Below, piece by piece: positions 15,983-22,839 of a DNA stretch of 22,842 bases (position 1 is the first letter of the stretch; each line of letters begins with the position of its first letter). Both the position numbers and the translations under genes were made by a program. The stretch is from contig DQZA01000151.1 in assembly GCA_011042035.1 (NCBI GenBank), forward strand, positions 1 through 22,842. The letters are read 5' to 3'. This DNA is from Desulfobacteraceae bacterium. Its GTDB lineage: Bacteria > Desulfobacterota > DSM-4660 > Desulfatiglandales > Desulfatiglandaceae. Under the pieces are notes generated by a model, which saw only the letters and a program-made list of their open reading frames with translations, did no database searches and was not told the DNA's origin.

Positions 15983-16371
15983 ACTAAAAAGTTATGAGTG
16001 AGCTAAAGTTATCAGTGAGCTAAAGTGTTTAGAGTGAGCCAGGGTTTGTTGACCGTTGACCGTTCACTGTTTACCGTTTACCGTCATTCGTTATTCGACA
16101 TTCGATATTTGCACACGCAAAAAAGGGATCAGCTGTCAGCCGTCAGCGCCCAGCCCCCGCCTCTGTCCTTCTCTTTCCTTAGCAAATGGAGAATCCAAAG
16201 TCAAGAAAGGCGGTTACGCCTCAAAGGCATAGCATTAGTGTATTTGGGTTTGACCTAATCCTTGAGATGTACTAGTCTTAAATTTTTTATATCATATCGC
16301 ATTGGCCCTTCAATGCTTCCGTGCTTTAACTTCTCCCATCAACCGTCAGTCAGCCTCGTGGGAGGTGAACT
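15983..16371. other. 389-base divergent gap containing composite repeat copy B
   Basis: No gene is seen; short frames here translate the repeat. The half closer to 16372 is AT-rich around 16280-16300 and should contain the promoter for the TIGR03546 gene. A weak candidate is TTGACC near 16249 with an imperfect -10. The GGGAGGTGA ribosome site of the downstream gene is at about 16359-16367. Confidence 0.5.
15990..16161 (+). repeat. Composite heptanucleotide repeat, copy B
   Basis: The element begins with three 17-base units (15990-16006, 16007-16023, 16024-16040) of the type AGTTATGAGTGAGCTAA. In-phase heptamers follow from 16051 to 16113, drifting from GACCGTT through TACCGTT to ATTCGAT and ATTTGCA. 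A spacer with AAAAAAGG comes next. Five heptamers from 16127 to 16161 then end in CAGC or CCGCC. The order matches copies A and C. Confidence 0.88.
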
Positions 16372-16887
16372 ATGATCAGGATGATTGCAAGGCTTCTCAA
16401 GGTTTTAAACTCTGAATCAGAGCCGGGCCAAGTATCCCTGGCCTTTTGTTTTGCCATGATTATGGGATTCACCCCCTTGTATAGCCTCCACAACATAATT
16501 GTGATACTCCTGGTGCTACTCATTAGGGTGAACCTCTCCGGGTTCTTGCTGGGCTGGGCCGTCTTCTCCGGCCTCGCTTATCTCCTTGATCCCCTCTTCC
16601 ATCGAATAGGACTGGCACTGCTCACCGCCTCTAGCCTGGAGGGCCTATGGACTGCCCTTTACAACATGACCATTTTTCGCCTTGAAAACTTTAATAATAC
16701 CATCGTCATGGGTAGCTTGTTCCTTTCCCTGGTGCTTTTCATACCACTTTATATTGTGTTGAACCTTGGCATAAGAAAGTATCGGGAACACATATTGGCC
16801 TGGGTCCAAAAGACGAGATTCATGCAGGCCTTTAAAGCCAGCAAGCTTTACCGCTCTTACCAAACCCTATCAGGATGGAGGGGCTAG
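16372..16887 (+). CDS. TIGR03546 family membrane protein
   Basis: This 171-residue inner-membrane protein fits the uncharacterised TIGR03546 family, which is related to DUF2062-type membrane proteins. It opens MIRMIARLLKVLNSESEPGQVSLAF. Hydrophobic segments are at about 22-52 (MIMGFTPLYSLHNIIVILLVLLI), 54-72, and 110-133. The C-terminal tail (about 135-171) is basic and cytoplasmic by prediction. GGGAGGTGA gives a strong ribosome site. It is paired with the TIGR03545 gene two bases downstream, the arrangement for which the two families were defined as adjacent partners. Function is unknown. Confidence 0.85.
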   Translation: MIRMIARLLKVLNSESEPGQVSLAFCFAMIMGFTPLYSLHNIIVILLVLLIRVNLSGFLLGWAVFSGLAYLLDPLFHRIGLALLTASSLEGLWTALYNMTIFRLENFNNTIVMGSLFLSLVLFIPLYIVLNLGIRKYREHILAWVQKTRFMQAFKASKLYRSYQTLSGWRG

Positions 16888-16889
16888 AC

Positions 16890-18680
16890 ATGCAAAAATG
16901 GATCAGGTGGCAAGGACTTGGAGTATTCGTAGGTGTAGTAGCCCTGCCTTGCATATTTTGGTTCTTGTTTATAGATGGGATCGTCAAGGGTGTGATCCAG
17001 AAATATGGAAGCGAGGCGGTGGGTGCCAAGGTGGAACTACGCAGCGCCGACTTATCCCTTTTCCCGGCAGGCCTTGAGCTCAAGGGCCTCAAGATAGCCA
17101 ACCCTGATGAACCCATGAAAAACGCCGTTGAAATTGCCCGCACAAATCTCAACTTCGACACCCTGAACTTTTTCAGAAGAAAAGTGATAGTAGAACAAAT
17201 GACATTGGATGGCATACGGCTGAACACGCCTCGGAAGACTTCCGGCGCATTGCCCGGCGCGACTCCAAAAAAACGAGCCACGAAAAAAGGCACCATAAGG
17301 CCAGGAAAAAAGAAGGGGCTGTGCGGGGGCAAAGGGCTGCCTGCGCTCAAGATGCCTAACGTAACTGAGGTTCTGAGCAAGGAAAAACTCCCCTCCCTGG
17401 AGCTGGTAACCTCCCTCAAGGGGCAAATTGAACAAGAAAAACAAAAATGGCAACAAAGGCTGGCCTCCCTGCCAGATGAAAAGACCTTTCAATCCTACAA
17501 GGGGGAGATACAGAAAATCCGCGGAGGTGGAGCCGGCATCGCCGGTATGCTGGCATCTGGCGGCAAGGCCATGGAGCTTAAGAAAAAGATCGAGGCCGAT
17601 CTCAATCGAATAAAACAGGCCAACGCCGACTTCCAAAAGGAGACATCCACATTAAAGCAAAAGCTAGCAGATGCAAAAAAGGCTCCCTTCAAGGATGCTG
17701 CCCGCCTAGCTCAAAAGTATGGTTTTTCCAAGGAAAGATTGGCCAATATGAGCCAGGTACTGTTCGGCGCCAAGATCTGCACATGGATGGAAAAGGCAAC
17801 CAACTGGTATGAAAAGATCCGTCCAATTCTAGAAAGGGCCAAACAAAAAAAGAAGGGCAAGGTGGTCGTTAAGCCATTGAGGGGCAAAGGGGCCTTTGTC
17901 AAGTTCAAGGAACACAACCCCATGCCGGACTTCTTAATAAAGAAGGCAAACGCCTCTATCATCACAGGCGCAGGCGATATCATGGGAATCATAAAAAACA
18001 TAACTCCAGACCAAGACGTCCTTGCCCTACCCCTTACCTTTTCCTTTAAGGGTGACAAGCTAAAAAACATTAACCTGGTTGAGGCAAAAGGGGCCTTGAA
18101 CCACACAAGACCCCAGGCCCCCAAGGACGAAATAAGATTTCTTGTGAAGGGTTTTAAGACAAAAGGGATTTCTTTGCTTGAAAAATCCAAAAACCCCATC
18201 ATCCTTCAAAAGGCACTAGCTGACCTGAACATAAAGGCGCTTGTCCAAGGCCAAGACATTAAGGTCAACGTGCTTGCGGCCTTTCATTCGGCCAGTTTCT
18301 CCGTGAAAGACCAAGAAGGAAAAAATCCCATAATGGAAGCCATATTTTCTGCCTTGAAAAACATCAGCAATTTTATTGTTAACGCAAAGGTCATTGGTAC
18401 ATTAGAGGAATACGATATCAAGCTCTCCTCGGACCTCGACGGAGTTCTTAAGAAGTCCGCAGGCAAGATAATCGCAAAACAGACAGAACAGCTCAGGCAA
18501 AAACTAAGCAAGGCCATTATGGACAAGGTTAATGGCCCACTATCTGATACTGCGGGCAGCCTTTCAGGCCTCAATGGCATTCAACAGGAACTCAGCAAAA
18601 GACTTAACCTTGGCAGCGGATTGCTTGGCAACCTGGGAAAACCCGGAGGAAAAAAGGGTCTTAAGTTGCCGTTTTCCTGA
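16890..18680 (+). CDS. TIGR03545 family AsmA-like envelope protein
   Basis: From ATG 16890 the protein has 596 residues. One N-terminal membrane helix (about 9-28, VFVGVVALPCIFWFLFIDG) anchors a large region predicted to lie in the periplasm. Its first part (about 45-110) reads VELRSADLSLFPAGLELKGLKIANPDEP, the AsmA-like repeat pattern in which beta strands carry 'L-x-L-x-x-L-x-V/I-x-N' blocks. Basic, Lys-rich and coiled-coil segments occupy about 115-270. A beta-rich C-terminal half follows, ending in a Gly/Leu-rich tail. An ATG at 16875 is in frame, but its own GGAGGGG sequence is the ribosome site for the ATG at 16890. AsmA-like proteins are linked to lipid transport between membranes; a similar role here is inference. 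Confidence 0.83.
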   Translation: MQKWIRWQGLGVFVGVVALPCIFWFLFIDGIVKGVIQKYGSEAVGAKVELRSADLSLFPAGLELKGLKIANPDEPMKNAVEIARTNLNFDTLNFFRRKVIVEQMTLDGIRLNTPRKTSGALPGATPKKRATKKGTIRPGKKKGLCGGKGLPALKMPNVTEVLSKEKLPSLELVTSLKGQIEQEKQKWQQRLASLPDEKTFQSYKGEIQKIRGGGAGIAGMLASGGKAMELKKKIEADLNRIKQANADFQKETSTLKQKLADAKKAPFKDAARLAQKYGFSKERLANMSQVLFGAKICTWMEKATNWYEKIRPILERAKQKKKGKVVVKPLRGKGAFVKFKEHNPMPDFLIKKANASIITGAGDIMGIIKNITPDQDVLALPLTFSFKGDKLKNINLVEAKGALNHTRPQAPKDEIRFLVKGFKTKGISLLEKSKNPIILQKALADLNIKALVQGQDIKVNVLAAFHSASFSVKDQEGKNPIMEAIFSALKNISNFIVNAKVIGTLEEYDIKLSSDLDGVLKKSAGKIIAKQTEQLRQKLSKAIMDKVNGPLSDTAGSLSGLNGIQQELSKRLNLGSGLLGNLGKPGGKKGLKLPFS

Positions 18681-18996
18681 TAATAGAGCACTGGACCAAG
18701 GAAAACAGTTGGCAGCTGCCGAAAATATGACCCAGGTCCTGCGGGGGCAAGCTGACCGCTGACGGCTGATAGCTGATCAACAGAGGTCCCTCTTTCTGCC
18801 TTGCCAGGGCAGCCGCAAATGAATCGGCGTAGGACATGGGGAACCTTGCCTTGAGGGAAGCCACATCCAGCAGCAGGCCCTCATCCTTTTCAACCCAGCG
18901 AAGCCTCGTGGAAGGCCCAATCCCATATTTTTCCCGCAGTTTCTTTGGGATGACTATCTGTCCCTTTGATGTCACTTTGGAAGAAGCAGTTTGCAT
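18661..18996 (-). pseudogene. AbrB/VapB-type antitoxin domain fused to a truncated VapC PIN-domain remnant
   Basis: The frame begins with a SpoVT/AbrB DNA-binding domain (residues about 5-48, SSKVTSKGQIVIPKKLREKYGIGP), as in VapB antitoxins. It then jumps to ASLKARFPMSYADSFAAALA. That segment is the conserved C-terminal PIN-domain helix of VapC toxins, with the Asp of the SYAD motif. The PIN part breaks off after EGPLL, just where the family's T-G-D-P-E-F motif is expected. The rest is translated repeat (ISYQPSAVS) and antisense of the TIGR03545 3' end, which it overlaps by 20 bases. The original vapBC locus has thus lost the toxin's N-terminal half and its C-terminus. A strong AAGGAGGG ribosome site and a promoter remain, so a DNA-binding product may still be made. 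Confidence 0.72.
18749..18790 (-). repeat. Partial composite repeat, CAGC module (copy D)
   Basis: Four consecutive plus-strand heptamers at 18751-18778 read GCTGACC, GCTGACG, GCTGATA and GCTGATC. They correspond to the distal CAGC module of copies B and C in reverse orientation. The module lies inside the AbrB/VapC frame, exactly at the point where PIN-domain similarity is lost. Confidence 0.8.
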
Positions 18997-19029
18997 GCGT
19001 CCCTCCTTGAATGATTTTCAATTTTTATG

Positions 19030-19073
19030 ATTTTAAAATGTCGGTAAGAAACAATCAATTTATTTTTCTTACC
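19030..19073 (-). promoter_or_regulatory. Promoter with overlapping 9-bp inverted repeat upstream of the AbrB-type gene
   Basis: On the minus strand TTGATT (19053-19058) and TAAAAT (19030-19035) are separated by 17 bases, a good sigma-70 match. An inverted repeat, GGTAAGAAA (19043-19051) and TTTCTTACC (19065-19073) with a 13-base centre, brackets the -35 and is a plausible operator. It is next to the manA stop, but no T-run follows, so a terminator is less likely. Confidence 0.5.
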
Positions 19074-19076
19074 AAG

Positions 19077-20285
19077 TCATGACGGAACAGAGGCCTTCCA
19101 GAGCACTGCGTGTCCGCTTACCCGGTAAGGATGGGCCATCGAAGGGACAAGCAGGGCATCACCCTTTGCGAAGCTCACGGCAGTATCCTCACTAGCCCCT
19201 TGGCATACCTTCCCCTTGCCTTCAAGGCAAAGCAATATCTCCACCGAACCCGCCCCTCCGCTGTGGTATAATCCGTTAATGTCAAGCCTACACAGCATAA
19301 ACTCCTGGGCTGGGCAGTGGTAAACCCCAGAGCGCTCACCTTCCTCCGGCATTATTATACTGGGGAGTCTCGGAGTAAAATTGGTTATTCTCAGGAGCTC
19401 ATCCACGTCCACGTGCTTGGCGGTGAGCCCTCCTCGAAGAACGTTATCGGAATTGGCCATGATCTCGAGGCCCGCGCCCCTCAGATAGGCGTGCAGTTCG
19501 CCCGCCGGCAAGAAAATGGCCTCTCCCGGCTGAAGGCTCACTAGGTTAAGCAACAACGGCGACAGAACGCCGATATCCCCTGGATATTTCCGGCCCAGTT
19601 CCCCGATCCAGTAAAATTCCCTGCGTTCCCTGGTGCGAGTTGCTGCAAGCTCTACTACCCGCCCTGCCACCTGCTCCTTTTCTCCCATGTGCATGCCCAT
19701 GATGGATGTAAAAAAGGCCTTCAGCCCCGTGGCATCAGGGCAGGCCTTCAGCTGTCCTAGCCTTTCTCCCAGCCCTGGATCGCCAAGTTCATCCATCAAT
19801 TGCACTATCTCGTCAATGGACCTGAATCCCTTAAGGGCCTCGAAGGGCGTGAGGGCGCAGAGCATCTCTGGCTTGTGATTATCATCGCGGTAATTGCGCT
19901 CAGGGGCGTCAAGGGGAATGCCCAGCCTGTTCTCTCTCTCGAAGCCTTCCATGGCTTGCTCCTTGCTGGGATGAACCTGGATGGACAGGGGCTCTGCTGC
20001 TGCCAGGACTTTGAAGAGAAAAGGAAGTTGATTGCTAAACCTGGCCGCCACATCCTGGCCCAGGACAGGAGTAGCAGAGGTTTTAAGCAGATCCAGAAAT
20101 GAGATCCACTTGCCATCAATAAGGACCTGGGATGGTGCCCTGGGGTGTGCTCCCATCCATAGTTCGGCCATGGGTTTTGCCTCGGGATTGGGGATTCCTA
20201 GCAGCTCGGGTATAGCCGTCCTGGAACCCCAGGGGTAGTATTGGATGGGATTCCGAAGTTTGAAGGTTCTATTGAATATGTTCAC
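19077..20285 (-). CDS. manA: Mannose-6-phosphate isomerase, class I
   Basis: ManA interconverts mannose 6-phosphate and fructose 6-phosphate, feeding GDP-mannose and surface polysaccharide synthesis. The 402-residue cupin-fold enzyme has YPWGS at 17-21 and zinc ligands Q103 and H105 in SIQVHPS. H137 and E140 follow in HKPEM, and a later histidine lies in FLPAGELHAYLRG near 265. IMANSDNVLRGGLT is also conserved. The only usable start is a GTG at 20283-20285; an in-frame TGA lies two codons upstream. This GTG and a weak GGTGA ribosome site are both part of repeat copy C. No other start closer to the conserved FKLRNPIQYYPWG was found. Confidence 0.94.
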   Translation of the reverse strand: MNIFNRTFKLRNPIQYYPWGSRTAIPELLGIPNPEAKPMAELWMGAHPRAPSQVLIDGKWISFLDLLKTSATPVLGQDVAARFSNQLPFLFKVLAAAEPLSIQVHPSKEQAMEGFERENRLGIPLDAPERNYRDDNHKPEMLCALTPFEALKGFRSIDEIVQLMDELGDPGLGERLGQLKACPDATGLKAFFTSIMGMHMGEKEQVAGRVVELAATRTRERREFYWIGELGRKYPGDIGVLSPLLLNLVSLQPGEAIFLPAGELHAYLRGAGLEIMANSDNVLRGGLTAKHVDVDELLRITNFTPRLPSIIMPEEGERSGVYHCPAQEFMLCRLDINGLYHSGGAGSVEILLCLEGKGKVCQGASEDTAVSFAKGDALLVPSMAHPYRVSGHAVLWKASVPS

Positions 20286-20453
20286 CGTTCACCGTTTACC
20301 GCCATTAGTTATTTCTTTTTTTCTCTCTCAAGCCTGGCGCCCATGACTCCGGGAACATCCCATTGCCCTACGCCTTAATGATTCATAATTCAATATTCGA
20401 TATTCGTTATTTGCTCATACAAAAAAAGCCATCAGCCATCAGCGACCCGCCTA
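20279..20453 (+). repeat. Composite heptanucleotide repeat, copy C
   Basis: It starts with in-phase heptamers (TTCACCG type) at 20281-20301 and is interrupted by an unrelated segment of roughly 70 bases. It resumes from about 20380 with ATTCAAT, ATTCGAT and ATTCGTT heptamers. It ends with TTTGCTC, an A-run and two CATCAGC-type units before ACCCGCC. It fills almost the whole gap between the manA start and the hydrolase stop. Confidence 0.83.
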
Positions 20454-20456
20454 ATT

Positions 20457-21083
20457 TCACCTTTCTCCCATCTTCTTTTCAAGGTACTCCTCGATGGCCT
20501 CGCTCACCTCGTTCTCTCTCCCCCAATAAAAATGATCCGTACCATTTATTACTTTCAGCTCTGCTCCAGGATTCCATCGATTTACCAGTTCCTTGACCAG
20601 CGATTCAGGTGCTATTTCATCATGCGAACCTGTTATCACCAGCCCAATTCGAGGCTCAGGCCCATCCAGTGAGAACTCTAGCAATGCCACGGGCGGGGAT
20701 ACCATCACAATCTGTTGTGCTTTGTTGTACAGCCTTAATCCTTTAGAAATCACCCAGGCACCAAATGAGTAACCTGCAAGGTGTATTTCCTTACACCCTC
20801 TTTCAATGAGGACATCGATGGCAGCGTATATATCATCCTGTTCCCCAATTCCGTCGTGATAAGACCCATGGCTTGCCCCCACACCCCTGAAGTTGAACCT
20901 AAGCGTGGCGTAACCCTTTCTGTGGTACGCCCACCTTATGGCATCAACTATATTGTTATACATGTCACCACCATACAAAGGGTGTGGATGGGTAATAACA
21001 ACCCCTTTATTGCCATTTGCCTCACCGAGAAGGCCCTCTAGGGTCAACTCACCACATTGGAAATACAGGCGTTCTTCTTCCAT
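20457..21083 (-). CDS. Alpha/beta hydrolase of the COG2945 type
   Basis: This 208-residue protein is a small alpha/beta-fold hydrolase with an unknown substrate. The HPHPLYGGDMYNNIV block near residues 33-47 is characteristic of the COG2945 group (oxyanion region). FRGVGASHGSYHDGIGE follows. The nucleophile elbow is GYSFGAW, with Ser near 108. A catalytic Asp is probable in GSHDEIAP, and the catalytic His in GTDHFYWGRE near 185. No signal peptide is present, so it is cytoplasmic. An AAGGGGC ribosome site precedes the ATG. It is the third gene of a tight prmA-thioesterase-hydrolase cluster; its coupling with a hotdog thioesterase suggests ester or thioester substrates, which is inference. Confidence 0.85.
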   Translation of the reverse strand: MEEERLYFQCGELTLEGLLGEANGNKGVVITHPHPLYGGDMYNNIVDAIRWAYHRKGYATLRFNFRGVGASHGSYHDGIGEQDDIYAAIDVLIERGCKEIHLAGYSFGAWVISKGLRLYNKAQQIVMVSPPVALLEFSLDGPEPRIGLVITGSHDEIAPESLVKELVNRWNPGAELKVINGTDHFYWGRENEVSEAIEEYLEKKMGER

Positions 21084-21103
21084 GATAGCCCCTTGTCACC
21101 TTC

Positions 21104-21634
21104 TCACATCCGCTCCATTTTCTGAAACAACTCTTTCATATCCTTCTTGAGCCCTTCAGGAACACTTGAGAGCTTGTCCTCAGAGACCATTGCAAATTCG
21201 GCTTCACTCCTAGCAAGAAGCCTGTTACCTCCATCCAACACGTCACCCCTAACCTTTACCAATTGGGAACCGTCTTTAGTTATCCGGCCCTTAACCACTA
21301 ATGGCTCACCTACTGGAACCGGCCTGACATACTTGACTTGCATCTTTCTCGTAACAAAGAAGGCCTTTTTAAAATAGATGAGAGTCCAGGACATGATCTC
21401 GTCAAGGAGTGTTGAGACAATCCCTCCGTGGGCCATGTTTTCCCATCCCTCGTATTCCCTGCCCAGTGTAATCTCAGAGCAAATAGAATCGTCCAGTCTG
21501 TAAAAATCTAAGTGCAGCCCTATGGGGTTGGCTGTGCCACAGGCAAAGCAGTGGTGCCCTTGGGGCTTAGGGAGGGGAATCTTTTCGCAAAATTCAGAAT
21601 CACCGCCTATGTTGTCTCTTGTTTTACCTGCCAA
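21104..21634 (-). CDS. PaaI-type hotdog-fold thioesterase
   Basis: The enzyme probably hydrolyses acyl-CoA or aryl-CoA thioesters. The hotdog domain shows an N-terminal CFACGTANPIGLHL motif, found in one subgroup. The core is ENMAHGGIVSTLLDEIMSW, with the conserved HGG and the catalytic Asp/Glu region, and VKYVRPVPVGEPLVVKGRI follows. A short helical tail ends the protein. The frame is open to an ATG at 21689-21691, but that start would overlap prmA and encode repeat sequence. A TTG at 21632-21634 follows AGGGAG at good spacing and gives 176 residues, so it is preferred. It lies 20 bases after prmA and 20 before the hydrolase. Confidence 0.83.
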   Translation of the reverse strand: MAGKTRDNIGGDSEFCEKIPLPKPQGHHCFACGTANPIGLHLDFYRLDDSICSEITLGREYEGWENMAHGGIVSTLLDEIMSWTLIYFKKAFFVTRKMQVKYVRPVPVGEPLVVKGRITKDGSQLVKVRGDVLDGGNRLLARSEAEFAMVSEDKLSSVPEGLKKDMKELFQKMERM

Positions 21635-21651
21635 TTGTTGTCTCCCTCTAG

Positions 21652-21690
21652 AGTTATAAGTGAGCAAAAGTGAGCTGGGGTTGACGCCCA
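21652..21690 (+). repeat. Partial composite repeat, leader module (copy E)
   Basis: AGTTATAAGTGAGCAAAAG and the adjoining TGAGCTGGGGTTGAC match the leader of copy B and the queD-proximal end of copy A. The module spans the prmA stop codon, so the last residues of PrmA (PQLTFAHL) are translated repeat. Confidence 0.75.
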
Positions 21691-22541
21691 ACTCCCCGGC
21701 CCTTACCCGCCACCGTAAACCAAGTCATCTCATGGTCCCATTCCTTTACAACTTCAATGCCGTATTGGTCAAGTAGGCTCCTTAATTCGCGGTAGGGAGT
21801 CCTCAAGAGCCCTGAAAAAACAAACCCAGGCTTATCACGCATTGCCTCATTTTTCAGCAAATCCGCGATCACCCCGTAGTCAAGATTTGCCAACACCAGG
21901 TCTGCCCGATACCTAAGAAACTCTTGGGCTGCCCCCTCCCTGACTTCAATAACATCTTCCAGGCCATTGAGGAGCACATTTCGCTGTGCGGTCTTCGCGC
22001 ACAGGGGATTCAGGTCAATGGCAAGGACCCTGCTTGCTCCGAGGTGTGCTGCTGCAATAGCCAGGATACCGGTCCCTGTCCCGAGGTCAAGCACACTCTC
22101 CACGGTAGCACTTTCCATAATCCATCTAACGGCTCGTAGGCAATCCTGCGTGGTAGGATGAAGTCCGTTTCCGAAAACAACCCCGGGGTCCAGAATGATG
22201 GTACCATGTGATTTGGGAGTCTCTTCATTAACTAACCAGAAGGGCACGATACTAAATCCAGCTATGTCTAGCCGCTCCAGGCCCTGGCCCTGCCACTGGT
22301 CGTAATCCATCTCATATTCGTCCAACAGCTTGAGCTCAGGCCTGCTCTCGAGGAACATATCCACCTTGTCCCTCGACGGTCTTGAAAAAAACAGGAAAGA
22401 ATTCTTTCCTTCTTTCCAATTCCCTATGAAAAAGGAGCCCAGCTCCTTTTCATCAGAAAGGCTGGCCACCCCGTCCAAGAGGTAAACATAGAGTTTTTCA
22501 TAAGGTCGCGACGTCATACTGCCCAAGAAGCTTTTTTCCAC
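21654..22541 (-). CDS. prmA: Ribosomal protein L11 methyltransferase
   Basis: PrmA methylates ribosomal protein L11 on lysines and its N-terminal amine. The 295-residue protein has a weakly conserved N-terminal substrate-recognition domain (1-100). Then comes LDPGVVFGNGLHPTTQDCLR at 117-136, the PrmA hallmark. SAM motif I is LDLGTGTGILAIAAAHLG at 151-168, followed by VLAIDLNPLC and the catalytic-site region LVLANLDYGVIADLL near 215-229. The first codon is GTG at 22539-22541 with a poor ribosome site; an ATG at codon 9 (22515-22517) is an alternative. The C-terminal extension (about 282-295, GRGVGRQPQLTFAHL) falls in a repeat and exceeds the usual end of the family. It heads a three-gene cluster. 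Confidence 0.88.
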   Translation of the reverse strand: MEKSFLGSMTSRPYEKLYVYLLDGVASLSDEKELGSFFIGNWKEGKNSFLFFSRPSRDKVDMFLESRPELKLLDEYEMDYDQWQGQGLERLDIAGFSIVPFWLVNEETPKSHGTIILDPGVVFGNGLHPTTQDCLRAVRWIMESATVESVLDLGTGTGILAIAAAHLGASRVLAIDLNPLCAKTAQRNVLLNGLEDVIEVREGAAQEFLRYRADLVLANLDYGVIADLLKNEAMRDKPGFVFSGLLRTPYRELRSLLDQYGIEVVKEWDHEMTWFTVAGKGRGVGRQPQLTFAHL

Positions 22542-22587
22542 CCAATAGGTGATCTGTCTCAGATTTGCGTGAGCGCTGCGGATCCAA

Positions 22588-22616
22588 ATAATACAAAATT
22601 GTTATCCCCCTCGCAA
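22588..22616 (-). promoter_or_regulatory. Probable promoter of the prmA cluster
   Basis: On the minus strand TTGCGA (22611-22616) is followed after 17 bases by TATTAT (22588-22593, five of six consensus). It lies about 50 bases before the prmA start and downstream of the rRNA terminator, so the cluster need not depend on the ribosomal operon. Confidence 0.5.
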
Positions 22617-22675
22617 CGAGGTTTTCAAGAGGCAACCACAGAGCCCAGGAATACATTTAAGATAAACAAAATAAC

Positions 22676-22714
22676 AAAAAAATCCCCTTCAGAACAATTC
22701 TGAAGGGGATTTTT
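22676..22714 (-). terminator. Intrinsic terminator of the rRNA operon
   Basis: A long palindrome forms a 14-bp or longer stem (AATCCCCTTCAGAA at 22681-22694 and its complement from 22698) around a three-base loop. A T-run follows on the minus strand immediately after the 5S gene. Since A and T runs flank both sides, it could work in both directions. Confidence 0.9.
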
Positions 22715-22721
22715 GATACAT

Positions 22722-22839
<118 letters not shown>

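Noticed and set aside
15990..16161. CRISPR array
   Set aside because: Repeats are contiguous 7- and 17-base units without unique spacers of constant length, and no cas gene is present.
16025..16258. 77-residue plus-strand frame with LLTVDRSLFTVYRHSLFDIRYL
   Set aside because: It translates the heptamer array of copy B; the periodic composition comes from the repeat and there is no ribosome site.
22607..22624. Small hairpin CCTCG-CAA-CGAGG followed by TTTT on the plus strand
   Set aside because: Only a 5-bp stem and no plus-strand gene precedes it; it overlaps the prmA -35 candidate.
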